DNA of 48,776 bases from Spirochaetaceae bacterium (GTDB taxonomy: Bacteria > Spirochaetota > Spirochaetia > SZUA-6 > DRHE01): positions 2,126,116-2,174,891 of the forward strand of contig CP070696.1 of the NCBI GenBank assembly GCA_020353535.1, given 5' to 3'. Below the pieces are notes generated by a model, which had not been told where the DNA came from, did not search any database, and saw nothing but the letters and a program-made list of their open reading frames with translations. A program made the translations under genes and the position numbers. This document shows, in pieces, positions 7,476 to 16,513 of this stretch (its first letter is position 1; the number at the start of each line of letters is the position of its first letter).

Positions 7476-7503
7476 ATTATCATATTCGACTTTCTGCAGT
7501 CAA
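7476..7503 (-). promoter_or_regulatory. Sigma-70 promoter of the Cys-rich/TPR operon
   Basis: Read on the minus strand, TTGACT (7503-7498) and GATAAT (7481-7476) are separated by 16 bases. The -10 lies about 32 bases upstream of the start codon of the cysteine-rich gene. Confidence 0.6.
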
Positions 7504-7594
7504 TAGTTTAGGCCTACCGGGATGGTTTCGTCGTGAGACTGGCGGCTTCGGAATGAATTTGGCCGATCGCCATCCTCCCGTGAGCGATACGGGC

Positions 7595-9310
7595 CTACGG
7601 GGTGGTCTCGGTGCCGAGGGCTTTTTCGATGCTCTGCAGTTGCACTCGGAGGGCCGTATTGTTCGGGTCCAGAGCGATCGCCTGTTTGAGATACAGGCTC
7701 GCTTTGCGCAGCTCCCGCTGTTTCACGTACAGTTCGGCGATCTTGATCAAGGCGGCGTAGTTCTGTGGGTGTTCCATCAGTGCCTCCCGGACCAGGGCCA
7801 TAGCCTCATCCGGGGACTGCTCTTCGATCAGGGAAGCCTGCAGTGTGAGCAGCGTGCTGTGCAGCGCCGGCGTCTCGGCCCGATCCAGACCCTGCTCGAT
7901 CAAAGCCGCGGCCTGATCCGTTTGTCCTTCGGCTAGAAGCGCCCGCGCGAAGATCACCAGATTCTCCAGCGACGGATTTCCCTGGTACAGCTGCTCGGCG
8001 TAGAACAGTACCTGAGCCGGATCGCCCAGGCTCCGGTAGATCTCGATTGCCTGCAGCAGATCCTGCTGGGACTGTTCCTGTTCGAGGATTTCGGACAGAT
8101 AGATCGCCGCCTGCAGCCAGCGCCGCATGTGCATGGCATTTGACAACAACAGCCGCAGGGTGGCCACCCGCCCCGGTTCCAGATCCAGAGCCCTCTGCAG
8201 CTTGTTCAAACCCTCGCCGCTTCTGGCCGTCTCCAGATAGATACGTCCGGCCAGCTCGGGGAAATCCGGCACATTCGGAAACTGGCTTTCAGCTTCGGTG
8301 ATCACCTCCAGGGCGGCTTCCGCATCTTTGGCCTTCTCGTAGAGAAGCCGGGCTGTGAGCAGATAGGCTTCCCGGTTTTCCGGATGCTGGTAGAGCAGCA
8401 GGTTGAGGAGGCGGAGAGCCTGGTTCCAGTTGCCCTCGGCAGCAAGCACCCGGGAACGAAGCAGCATGGCCTCGGCCTGATCCGGCTCGACCAGCAGAAC
8501 CTGAGCCACCGCTGCGGCGGCCTCCTCGAGTTGCCCGGATTGATAGTAGGCTTCGGCCAAATCGTAGCGGAGGGGGGTAGCTTGGGGCAGAAGGGCAACG
8601 CCCTGTTCCAACAGTGCGGTAGCCTCGGCGGCCTGGCCTTCCTGCAGCAGCAGTGCAGCCAGGCGTTGCCGGCCGGGATAGAAGGAAGCAGCCCGTGCCA
8701 CGCTGCTCCGATAATAGGTGGCAGCCTGATCCTGCCTGCCCTGGAGCTCGGAAACGCGGCCAAGTAGGTAGGGGGGCAGCACAGAGGAGGGATTCAGCGC
8801 TTGGGCCTGTTCGAGTAATCCGCGGTAGCCGTTCAGACCGGGGATCTCCTCTTCCCCGTCGGAGGAGCTCAGGCGGGCGAAGAACAGGGGAGGAGTCACC
8901 AGATCGAAGAAATCCTGGCCATAAGCTGAGGATCCGGAGGTCGGTGCCCGGCCGGATCGGGCCCGGTCCAGGATTTCCAGGTACGCACCGTGGTAGGCTG
9001 AGAACGGGCCGCTGCCGGCCAGATAGTCCGTTTCTACCAAATCCGGATAGAGAAGATCGAACAACATCTGGGCAAAGGCGCCCTGCTCTTCCGCTGCGGG
9101 AAAGCTCTGCGCGGGTGCGTACAGCATCTCCATCGCCTCCCGCAGATCTGCCGGAGAGCCCACCTGGATCAGTCCCTGGGCCTGTTCCATTAACATCGGA
9201 TCCGGACCCGCCGGGACCTCTTCGATCTGCTCGGGGACGCCGGCGCATCCCGCTAACAGTATAAAAACTACAAGAACAACAGCCGCTCCTGTCTTGGTGG
9301 CATATTTCAT
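7595..9310 (-). CDS. TPR-repeat lipoprotein
   Basis: 571 residues. A signal peptide ends in a lipobox (ILLAGC), so it is lipid-anchored. Nearly the whole mature protein consists of consecutive TPR units, most clearly from residue ~180 to the end (for example ATALLEQGVALLPQATPLRY and LRYDLAEAYYQSGQLEEAAA). TPR superhelices scaffold protein complexes; no catalytic domain is present. The ATG at 9310 is chosen because GGGGGAG lies 6 bases upstream and the signal peptide follows at once. A 77-base gap separates it from the upstream exoprotein gene on the same strand, so they may share a transcript. Confidence 0.88.
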   Translation of the reverse strand: MKYATKTGAAVVLVVFILLAGCAGVPEQIEEVPAGPDPMLMEQAQGLIQVGSPADLREAMEMLYAPAQSFPAAEEQGAFAQMLFDLLYPDLVETDYLAGSGPFSAYHGAYLEILDRARSGRAPTSGSSAYGQDFFDLVTPPLFFARLSSSDGEEEIPGLNGYRGLLEQAQALNPSSVLPPYLLGRVSELQGRQDQAATYYRSSVARAASFYPGRQRLAALLLQEGQAAEATALLEQGVALLPQATPLRYDLAEAYYQSGQLEEAAAAVAQVLLVEPDQAEAMLLRSRVLAAEGNWNQALRLLNLLLYQHPENREAYLLTARLLYEKAKDAEAALEVITEAESQFPNVPDFPELAGRIYLETARSGEGLNKLQRALDLEPGRVATLRLLLSNAMHMRRWLQAAIYLSEILEQEQSQQDLLQAIEIYRSLGDPAQVLFYAEQLYQGNPSLENLVIFARALLAEGQTDQAAALIEQGLDRAETPALHSTLLTLQASLIEEQSPDEAMALVREALMEHPQNYAALIKIAELYVKQRELRKASLYLKQAIALDPNNTALRVQLQSIEKALGTETTP

Positions 9311-9387
9311 GTCCCGCTCCCCCAAACTGTATTGGACTGTACCACGTTCTGCGAAAAAAAAGAAGTTTTGGATACAAAGGCAGACGG

Positions 9388-11526
9388 TTAGCGGCTCTGT
9401 GGATCGGAATCTCGAACTCCGAGGTAGGGCGTCAGCGGCTCGATCACCATGTAGTAGCGGTTGGAGGCGTTCCAGAGTGTGAAGCCGGAGGAGGGGGCAG
9501 CCAAGGTACCCTCGATTTGCTCTGTCAGGTACAGGGAATACTCCGCCGGTCCCATGGCCAATTCCTCGCCGATCAGAAATGCCTGCACGTAGGGTCGCAC
9601 TATGCTGCGGGATCCGACCATGAAAGCCGCCCGGGAGGTACCCTCTTGGTAGATCTTGCGGCCCCGCTCGAGGTAGGGCTCATCCTTCATGAAATCCCTG
9701 GGGAAGTGGGAGGGGTAGAACATCGGGCAGATCACGTCCACGTAGTCCGCCAGCACCTCGATACTCTGGCCGATCCAGTTGCCCATGCGGTGCCAGGAGT
9801 TGAAACCGTACAGGTCCGTACTGATCGGGATGTGGATCAGCTCTCTCGCCTGGGTCAGGAAGCTCTCCAGGGCGTCGATCCGGCTCATGCCCTCCGGCCG
9901 GTAGCGGTAGCGGATCTGGGAGAGGTTGCCGTCGGAGGGGAAGCGGATGTAGTCGAACTGGATCTCGTCCACCCCGCGGCTCTGCAGCTCCTCGGCGATG
10001 GCCAGATTGTAGCTCCAGACCTCAGGATTGTAGGGGTCCACCCAGTACTCGTTCTGCACGTACTTGTAGACCGGCTCCGGGGGGGCCTGCTCGGCAGACT
10101 CGCCATCCGCATCCGTCCCGTTGTCGTTGCCGTTGGAACCCGCCTCCGCACGCTCCTGTTCGCCCTCCGCCCCGTTCTCAGACCTGGGCTCCGGAGGGAC
10201 CTCCACCTTGACGATGTAGCGCCAGGGCTGATCGGTCACGGCGTTCCAGGCGGCGTATTCGAAGTTGTTGTAGTTGTACAGCTGCCGATCCTTGAAGACC
10301 ACCACCCGGGCGACGACGTAGATGCCCTGCCGGTGGGCTTTGTCCAGAAGCTCCTCCAGGACGAAGCGCTTGTTCACCCCGCCGATCTGCCTGGGAAACT
10401 CCAGCCGGGTGTCGTAGGCGATCCAGCCCATGTCGTCCTTGCAGTCCACCACCAGGGAGTTCATGCCGTTGTCCTTGATGAACTTCAGGTGGTTGTCCAG
10501 ATCCGCGCTATGGGCGCGGAAGGAGGATACGTAGATTCCGAAGCGCTCCGAGGCTTTGCGAATCCGCTCCCGGCGGAAGGGATCCTCCTCTCTGGCTGCA
10601 GCCGACGCAGCCAGCAGGGAGTTCGCCCTGGAATCGATGCGGTACCAATTCTTGCTTGACAGCGGGTACTGCCACCGTGTGGTGTGGGTCTGCACACCCA
10701 GCTGCCAGGTTGCGCCGGTGGGGATAGCTTCCAGACGGTAGATCACTTCGGCGGACCGATCCCCGGGAAAATCCAGGCGGGTCCATCTTTTGCGATCCGG
10801 GCTTCCCTCGTACAGGCCGTGACCGAATCCGCAAGAGAAGAAGATCACCCCCTCCTCGGTGGGATGATAGCTCAGGCCGGATACCTCTTCATAGAAGCCG
10901 GCGCCGCGGTACAGAAAACGGGCTGACAGGGAGGGATCCTGCCAGCTGGCGCCCCGATCCGTGGTCTCGAAAAAACCGTTGAAGGATGTTCCCACCAGCA
11001 GGGTATTCGGATCCCGGGGTGAGAGGGCCACCGCGGTCAGATAGGAGGTCGAGCGGAGGGGTTTGTCGATCGCAACCTGCTGCCAGCTGTTCCCGTAATC
11101 TTCGGAGAGGTACAGCGCATCGGCCGTGGTGACCGCCACCCTGCCTTCATGGAGAGGATCTATATTCACAGCCGTGAGATGGCGGACCCGCTGCGAGGCT
11201 TCGCTGAAGGGGTAGACCACGCGTCGGGGCAGGCCGTTGTTGTGTTCCAGCCAGCTGTGGCCCTCGTCGAAGGACACCAGGAATCCCCGTTGTTTGGAGA
11301 TCCCGTACAGGATCCCGGAAGGCGTTTCCAGGATCTGTTCGATGGTGAAGGCCCGGGTCGTGGAAACGCCCGGATTGAAGGCGGGAAGGGTTTCGGCCGG
11401 TTCAATCTCGGTTTGGGCGAGCATTTCATCGGGGTCTCGTTCCTGAGCCCCCAGGAGGAAGAGCATGCCTCCGGCGAACAGAAGCAGCATGAGGAACGAT
11501 CCGAGGAAGAGAAATCCTTTTCTCAT
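9388..11526 (-). CDS. Exported beta-propeller protein with DUF4015-type glycosidase-like domain
   Basis: 712 residues. An N-terminal signal anchor (residues ~1-28) is followed by a sortilin/BNR-like beta-propeller (~50-300) with repeated SFDEGHSW, SEDYGNSW and TTDRGASW Asp-box-like motifs. The C-terminal part (~325-700) resembles the DUF4015 putative glycosyl hydrolase family: GIYVSSFRAHS, the acidic VVDCKDDMGWIAYDT and DEIQFDYIRFPSDG, a TIM-barrel-like set with candidate acid residues. A low-complexity Glu/Asn/Gly insert (about 40 residues) interrupts that domain. ATG 11526 is chosen because the signal sequence begins there. It probably acts on a surface or envelope polysaccharide, but the substrate is unknown. 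Confidence 0.82.
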   Translation of the reverse strand: MRKGFLFLGSFLMLLLFAGGMLFLLGAQERDPDEMLAQTEIEPAETLPAFNPGVSTTRAFTIEQILETPSGILYGISKQRGFLVSFDEGHSWLEHNNGLPRRVVYPFSEASQRVRHLTAVNIDPLHEGRVAVTTADALYLSEDYGNSWQQVAIDKPLRSTSYLTAVALSPRDPNTLLVGTSFNGFFETTDRGASWQDPSLSARFLYRGAGFYEEVSGLSYHPTEEGVIFFSCGFGHGLYEGSPDRKRWTRLDFPGDRSAEVIYRLEAIPTGATWQLGVQTHTTRWQYPLSSKNWYRIDSRANSLLAASAAAREEDPFRRERIRKASERFGIYVSSFRAHSADLDNHLKFIKDNGMNSLVVDCKDDMGWIAYDTRLEFPRQIGGVNKRFVLEELLDKAHRQGIYVVARVVVFKDRQLYNYNNFEYAAWNAVTDQPWRYIVKVEVPPEPRSENGAEGEQERAEAGSNGNDNGTDADGESAEQAPPEPVYKYVQNEYWVDPYNPEVWSYNLAIAEELQSRGVDEIQFDYIRFPSDGNLSQIRYRYRPEGMSRIDALESFLTQARELIHIPISTDLYGFNSWHRMGNWIGQSIEVLADYVDVICPMFYPSHFPRDFMKDEPYLERGRKIYQEGTSRAAFMVGSRSIVRPYVQAFLIGEELAMGPAEYSLYLTEQIEGTLAAPSSGFTLWNASNRYYMVIEPLTPYLGVRDSDPQSR

Positions 11527-11646
11527 ATACTGACGCCTGTCATGGCCCGTTTGCGATGGAGTGGTATGGTTACGTTGCATATTTGTATCGGCGCTGGTCT
11601 GTTTAATCTATACTATTTCACTAGGTGTAGCACGATTGGAGCTTTC

Positions 11647-11676
11647 TTGCCAAGGCTTCCCGCTCCGTGCTACACT
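11647..11676 (+). promoter_or_regulatory. Candidate promoter of the envelope-gene run
   Basis: TTGCCA (11647-11652) and TACACT (11671-11676) are separated by 18 bases. Transcription would begin around 11683, only a few bases before the ATG at 11687, which has no Shine-Dalgarno. This fits a near-leaderless message if the start is right. Confidence 0.4.
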
Positions 11677-11686
11677 GCTGATCCAT

Positions 11687-12757
11687 ATGGCATCTTGCTT
11701 CCGCCGGACAGCAGCGCGCACGGGCTGCTTAGTGCTTCTGACAACGATTTTGGTACTCTCAATCCTGGCCTGCCGCAGGGAGTATTCCCACTTTTTGGTG
11801 GGCAGCTTCGAGGAGAACCGGGATCTGCACACCCTCTTCGATCTACTCCAGCAGGAGCAGGAGGTAGGGGAGAACCGCTTCATCATCGTGCAGCAGATCG
11901 CCAACCGTCTTCACGGCGCCGCAGAGCTGGAAAAGCTCATCCTCTTCCTCACCAGCTACGTCGAGATCAATCAGAACGATCCTTACAACGCCTATTATCT
12001 CAATATCGTGGCCGCAGCCTATCGAGACCTGGGAGCGGAGCCCATGGCGGTGCACTACTACGATCGGATCTTGAAAAACTATCCCGATCTGCTGATCTCC
12101 GGGACCACGGTTCACTTTCAGTGCCTGCAGGAGCTGCTGAGGCTGGTCGAAGATCCCCACGACCGCATCGAATATTACAAGGAGCTGATCTCACGGTTCA
12201 GCGAATATGTGGATCCCGGTGCCACCTATTTCTATCTGGCCGAAGCCTACGAGACGGTGGGCGAGTGGGAGCAGGCCATCCGAGCCTATCAGAAATTCCT
12301 CAATTACCCGGAAACCGAAATCCCCGGATTTCCCCGCGCGCACGTGAAGGTTCGGGAGAAGGTGGAGTTCTACTTCTCCGACAAGAAATGGACCGTGGAG
12401 AATCTCGAGCAGCTGGTTGCGGCCATCAAACGCGCCATTCAGGCCCGCAATGCCCGGCAATTGCTGTCCTATAAGGCCCAGGTAAACTTTTTTACCGTGT
12501 CCTGGGCACAGGCCGATACCAACGAAGTCATTTCAATGGCCTTCGATATCGGCGCTTTCCTTCAATCTTCCCGGGTTCTGACCGATGATAAATTGGATAT
12601 CGACTCCAACGCCGGGGAAGCCTTTCTGCGCACCACCCGGTGGTCGTACCGGATTCCGACCTGGTATCTCTACTTTCGTAAAGTGGAATTCCTGCCGGAT
12701 CCGGAGATCAACGGACGATGGGAATGGGCCGGGATCTATTTCGGCGAAAAACTATAA
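11687..12757 (+). CDS. TPR-containing lipoprotein
   Basis: 356 residues. A signal peptide ends in a lipobox (VLSILAC), so the protein is exported and lipidated. TPR-like helical repeats fill residues ~40-240 (AYYLNIVAAAYRDLGAEPMA, YFYLAEAYETVGEWEQAIRA). The last ~110 residues form a distinct alpha/beta domain (KAQVNFFTVSW to the terminal WEWAGIYFGEKL) that is not recognised. The frame is open further upstream, but ATG 11687 puts the signal peptide at the N-terminus. No ribosome site is seen. The 3' end overlaps the transglycosylase gene by 40 bases, linking it to peptidoglycan remodelling. Confidence 0.82.
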   Translation: MASCFRRTAARTGCLVLLTTILVLSILACRREYSHFLVGSFEENRDLHTLFDLLQQEQEVGENRFIIVQQIANRLHGAAELEKLILFLTSYVEINQNDPYNAYYLNIVAAAYRDLGAEPMAVHYYDRILKNYPDLLISGTTVHFQCLQELLRLVEDPHDRIEYYKELISRFSEYVDPGATYFYLAEAYETVGEWEQAIRAYQKFLNYPETEIPGFPRAHVKVREKVEFYFSDKKWTVENLEQLVAAIKRAIQARNARQLLSYKAQVNFFTVSWAQADTNEVISMAFDIGAFLQSSRVLTDDKLDIDSNAGEAFLRTTRWSYRIPTWYLYFRKVEFLPDPEINGRWEWAGIYFGEKL

Positions 12758-14286
12758 TCCTCTACATCTTCCTTCTCTGCCTTTTCCTCCTCTTTTGGGG
12801 GCCGCCCCCCAACTTCGCGGAATCGAGGGATACGGACTTTGGTCCGCTTCCCCTCAGACTCGACCACGACGGCCGGGCGGGATTGGAGATCGGGTCTGCG
12901 CTGCCGGCGCTGTCGGTGCCCGCGACTGAAGGGATCGCTGGAACAGAGCGGGCCGCCGGGACGGAAGCGACCACAGGATCGTGGATCGCGATCCTTCATG
13001 ATCGCAGTGTGTCCCCCTCCATCGAGCTGGCCATTCCCGAGGACCCGGCGGTGGAGCAGTGGCGGCAGCGCATCCTGGCCATGGACAGCCGGGGCCTGCA
13101 GGACGCCCTGGAGCGGGGGCGGACCTACCGCCGTTTTATCTCCGAACAGCTGGCCCACCGTGGCCTGCCCCAGGAGCTGATCTACCTGCCGATTCTGGAA
13201 TCCCACTACCGGGTTCGGGCCGTGTCCCGCTCGGGGGCCACGGGCCTGTGGCAGATCATGACCAACACCGCAGCGCCCCTGGGGCTGGAAAGGAACAGAT
13301 GGGTCGATGAACGCCGGGATTTCTGGAAAGCCACCGAAGGGGCGTTGAACAAGCTCGCAGAGAACTACGCTACCTTCGGGGATTGGGATCTGGCCCTGGC
13401 CGCCTACAACTGCGGCACGGGACTGCTTTCCAGAACCATCGGCGCGAGCGGCCTGCGGGATTTCTGGACTTTGCGGGATCGGGGACTCCTTCCTCCGGAA
13501 ACCGCGGCTTATGTGCCCAAATTCTACGCCCTGGTGTCGATCTGCAGCGATACTAGGACTTACGGATTGGAGACGGGCTGGGATCAGGGTCCGACCTGGC
13601 ATCGTATCCCCCTGCAGCGCAGCGTAGAGCTGGCCCTGCTGGCCGAGAAGGCGGGTTTGCCGCTGCCGCTGATGGAGGAGGCCCATGCGGAGCTCGAGAC
13701 ACCGATCACCCCCCCTGCCTCCGGTGGAGCCTACTACCTCAAGATTCCCATGGAGTACAGCCCGCAGGTCGGAGAACTGCTGGCGGATCCGCAGGTCCAG
13801 CTGCTGCGCTTCACCTTTCACCGTATCCGCTCCGGAGACACCTTCTACGCCCTGGCCGAGTACTACGAGCTCACTGCCGCCCTGCTGATGGAGGCCAATT
13901 CGGGATTCGAAGCGCGCTCCCTGCGGATCGGAGAACAGCTGCGTATACCCGTGTTTTCCGGACGCCCCGTCAAAAGCGAGCCGATCGTGAGCCTGTCCGA
14001 AGCCGATACGGCCTCCTTTACCGCCACCCATACCGTGGTGGCCGGAGACACCCTATGGGCTATCTCCCGACGCTATGGCACTACCGCGGAGATCCTGGCC
14101 TGGGCGAACGAACGTAGCCTTGACGCACCGCTGAAACCCGGAGAAACTTTGAATGTGCCTCCGGAGGAACAAGCGGAAGCGCAATTGCCTGGGCAAACAC
14201 CGGTGCCAATGTCTGTACAAACGCCGGTGCCAATGCCTGCGCATAGAAAAACGCCAATACCCGTGGAGGAAGGAGAGTCGCGGTGA
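12718..14286 (+). CDS. mltD: MltD-like membrane-bound lytic transglycosylase with LysM domains
   Basis: 522 residues. An N-terminal membrane segment (~11-28) is followed by a lytic transglycosylase domain (~125-270). The catalytic Glu is in LPILESHYRVRAVS, followed by SGATGLWQIM and the ALAAYNCG motif. Two LysM peptidoglycan-binding domains lie at ~365-410 and ~440-482 (RSGDTFYALAEYY, VAGDTLWAISRRYG). The tail has a short QTPVPM-type repeat. The enzyme cleaves glycan strands non-hydrolytically to 1,6-anhydro-MurNAc ends. It starts inside the preceding TPR lipoprotein gene and ends in a GTGA overlap with the next gene, so the three are translationally coupled. MltD-type identity is confident by architecture. 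Confidence 0.92.
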   Translation: MGMGRDLFRRKTIILYIFLLCLFLLFWGPPPNFAESRDTDFGPLPLRLDHDGRAGLEIGSALPALSVPATEGIAGTERAAGTEATTGSWIAILHDRSVSPSIELAIPEDPAVEQWRQRILAMDSRGLQDALERGRTYRRFISEQLAHRGLPQELIYLPILESHYRVRAVSRSGATGLWQIMTNTAAPLGLERNRWVDERRDFWKATEGALNKLAENYATFGDWDLALAAYNCGTGLLSRTIGASGLRDFWTLRDRGLLPPETAAYVPKFYALVSICSDTRTYGLETGWDQGPTWHRIPLQRSVELALLAEKAGLPLPLMEEAHAELETPITPPASGGAYYLKIPMEYSPQVGELLADPQVQLLRFTFHRIRSGDTFYALAEYYELTAALLMEANSGFEARSLRIGEQLRIPVFSGRPVKSEPIVSLSEADTASFTATHTVVAGDTLWAISRRYGTTAEILAWANERSLDAPLKPGETLNVPPEEQAEAQLPGQTPVPMSVQTPVPMPAHRKTPIPVEEGESR

Positions 14287-15143
14287 AGCGGATCGGCATT
14301 TTCCTCATCCTGATGTTCGCGGGGCTGGGCGGGTACCTCTGGGGTCAACAGGAGGGGATGGTCGTGTCCCAGCGGGTCGATTGGGAGCGGGGAGCCCTGA
14401 TCCTTCAGGTAGCCCAGGCCATCGATGCGACCACCTTCAATCCGAGCAGCCGTTTCGAAGTTGAGCGGGAGATCGAGCGGATCCTGCCCGGCCTGTTCAT
14501 GAGCGCGGTGGTGCAGATCCCCTTCGATTCTTACAGGACGATCGGCGAGCGTCTCAAGGAGGATCAGAATCTCTTTCAACAGCTGGAAAGCTCGGCTTCA
14601 GCCTCGGCCTCCAAAAACTACTCCCGGGTTCGGGAGGATCTGCAGGAAATCCAGGTGCAGTACAGTTTTCCCTTCTACGGCGACGGGGGTTTTGTGGTCC
14701 CCCTGGTTACCCATAACCGGCCCTACCCCGTAGAGCGAAAGCTCGGATTCGTACCTTCCCGTAACTTCACAGGCCTGATTATCTATGCCAAGGGAGAGCT
14801 GCCCGCCCATGGCAAGGACATCCACCAGGCGGTTCAGCCCGCCGTATTCCCTACTCTTTACGATGAGGATATGAATCCCGTTCTTTCCGTCGAGATGTGC
14901 GACCCCGCCTATTTGAAGCGATGGGGCATGGTGGCCTACACGGATTCGGAAGAGGACAGTGCCTTTCTGCAGCGCATCGGGACGGCTCCTCTGCGCACCG
15001 TGGCCCGGGGGGTGTTCGGCATCAACGCCACGGACCTTCTGCTTCCCATGGAGGCGGTGGATCGAATGCTGGTGCGGGAGGCCAACCGTAGCTTGCTGGC
15101 CCAGGGACGGGTGCTGATCGTAGTCGGTTCCAGCGAAGATTGA
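14283..15143 (+). CDS. Exported protein of unknown function
   Basis: 286 residues starting at GTG in a 4-base GTGA overlap with the transglycosylase stop, with GGAGGAAGGAGAG just upstream. The signal peptide is MKRIGIFLILMFAGLGGYLW; there is no lipobox. The mature part is mixed alpha/beta with a Ser/Ala-rich stretch (SSASASASKNYS, ~residue 100) and a conserved-looking C-terminal segment (RTVARGVFGINATDLLLP) typical of a ligand-binding or oligomerisation fold. The family is not recognised. Operon position implies an envelope role alongside the transglycosylase and SH3 lipoprotein. Confidence 0.82.
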   Translation: MKRIGIFLILMFAGLGGYLWGQQEGMVVSQRVDWERGALILQVAQAIDATTFNPSSRFEVEREIERILPGLFMSAVVQIPFDSYRTIGERLKEDQNLFQQLESSASASASKNYSRVREDLQEIQVQYSFPFYGDGGFVVPLVTHNRPYPVERKLGFVPSRNFTGLIIYAKGELPAHGKDIHQAVQPAVFPTLYDEDMNPVLSVEMCDPAYLKRWGMVAYTDSEEDSAFLQRIGTAPLRTVARGVFGINATDLLLPMEAVDRMLVREANRSLLAQGRVLIVVGSSED

Positions 15144-15181
15144 CCTTCCCTCGGGTTTCCGTTTATCCTATTCGCCGACCC

Positions 15182-16513
15182 ATGAGCCTTGGTATACGGC
15201 CCGTTCAAGCGAAAATCCTCCTTCCCCTGCTGCTCCTGAGCGCAGCCCTCATCCTTGGCTCCTGTGCCCGAACCATTGGGTACGGATTGGTGCTGTGGGC
15301 CGGAGAGGAAAGCCCGGTTCGCACCGGAGAGATCCTGGCGGTGCGCCAGGAGTCGCAGATCCAGCAGACCTATCTGGTCCGGTTGCCCGGGACAAAAGAG
15401 CTGGCGGAGATTCCCATCTGGAGGATGCGCCTGTTCTCCAATAAAGAAGACGCCATCCGGGGAGCCGAGGAGTATGCCCCCTTTCAGGAGATGTACGCCT
15501 ATTCCCAGCGGGAGGGATTGCCTCTGCGCGAAAAGGCCGATCAGGAAGCCCGGAGGGTGTACAAGCTGGATGAAGGTCAGCTGGTGAAGGTTCTGTCTCG
15601 GGAGGAACAGCAGGTCACCGTGGGGAGCTACGAAGACTACTGGTATCTGGTTCTCACCGAGGACGGCTACGAAGGCTGGTGCTTCGGCTACTATCTGCCC
15701 GTGTTTAGATCATCCGAGGATCCGAAGGAGGAGGTCAGGGAGCTCATGGCGCGGGACCCGATGCTGGAGGCTCTGTTGGAGACGGAGTGGAGGCCGGAGT
15801 ACTTCCAGGAGATGGTGGACAACGGTCGTTTTGATCTGACTGCCTTCGGTACGCAGTTCGGATTTTTCGTGGATCCGGACAACAGACGGCTCCGGTTGGT
15901 CGTGGGTAAACGTTCGTACAGCTACGAGTATGAACGGTTGGAAAACGTGGGAGCCAATCGCTACGTATTCGAGGGCCCCGGAATCAGTAGAGGGGGCATT
16001 CGGGTAAACATGCAGACCAGCGAGCGTATCGTAGTCACCTACACCGTCGCTGATCAGGTGCTCAGCACCGTGTTCATCGCATTTTCCGAGGATATCGAAG
16101 AACTCGTCACCCAGGAGAGGGAGCGCCGCGAGAGGTTGGCGGAAAACTTCAGCTCCCGGGGCCGGATCCTGCGCAGCAGCGCCTACGGAAACATCGTTCT
16201 GGAAGGGGGTATGCGTTTCCGCTGGGAAGAGTTCGGCAGGCTCGGGGAGCAGATCTTCCTTAGAAGCGTTAGGGGTTCGGGCACCGTAGATTTCCCCTAT
16301 TACCTGTCCAGTCGGCTGCCTGGCGCCTTCGACGGAGTAATTACCTTCCGTTTCAATGAATACGAGCCGGATCAGGGGACCACCTTCCTGTACTCCTTCG
16401 ATTCCTCCGGAGTTCGTTTCGAATATGTCCGTCCCCAGGGCATCGAGAACCTCGAGGTGGTGCGCCGAGACGGCTCACCCCTGGTAATCTACTTCAGCTT
16501 CGGCGGTTCCTGA
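15182..16513 (+). CDS. SH3-domain lipoprotein
   Basis: 443 residues. The signal peptide ends in a lipobox (LILGSC). An SH3b-like domain covers residues ~100-175 (GLPLREKADQEARRVYKLDE followed by a WCFGYYLPVF end), a fold often used to bind peptidoglycan or cell-surface ligands. The C-terminal 260 residues are beta-rich and unrecognised. ATG 15182 is chosen to place the signal peptide at the N-terminus; an in-frame TTG at 15140 overlaps the previous stop and would add 14 residues. Its stop overlaps the start of the ABC-F gene (TGATG). Confidence 0.84.
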   Translation: MSLGIRPVQAKILLPLLLLSAALILGSCARTIGYGLVLWAGEESPVRTGEILAVRQESQIQQTYLVRLPGTKELAEIPIWRMRLFSNKEDAIRGAEEYAPFQEMYAYSQREGLPLREKADQEARRVYKLDEGQLVKVLSREEQQVTVGSYEDYWYLVLTEDGYEGWCFGYYLPVFRSSEDPKEEVRELMARDPMLEALLETEWRPEYFQEMVDNGRFDLTAFGTQFGFFVDPDNRRLRLVVGKRSYSYEYERLENVGANRYVFEGPGISRGGIRVNMQTSERIVVTYTVADQVLSTVFIAFSEDIEELVTQERERRERLAENFSSRGRILRSSAYGNIVLEGGMRFRWEEFGRLGEQIFLRSVRGSGTVDFPYYLSSRLPGAFDGVITFRFNEYEPDQGTTFLYSFDSSGVRFEYVRPQGIENLEVVRRDGSPLVIYFSFGGS

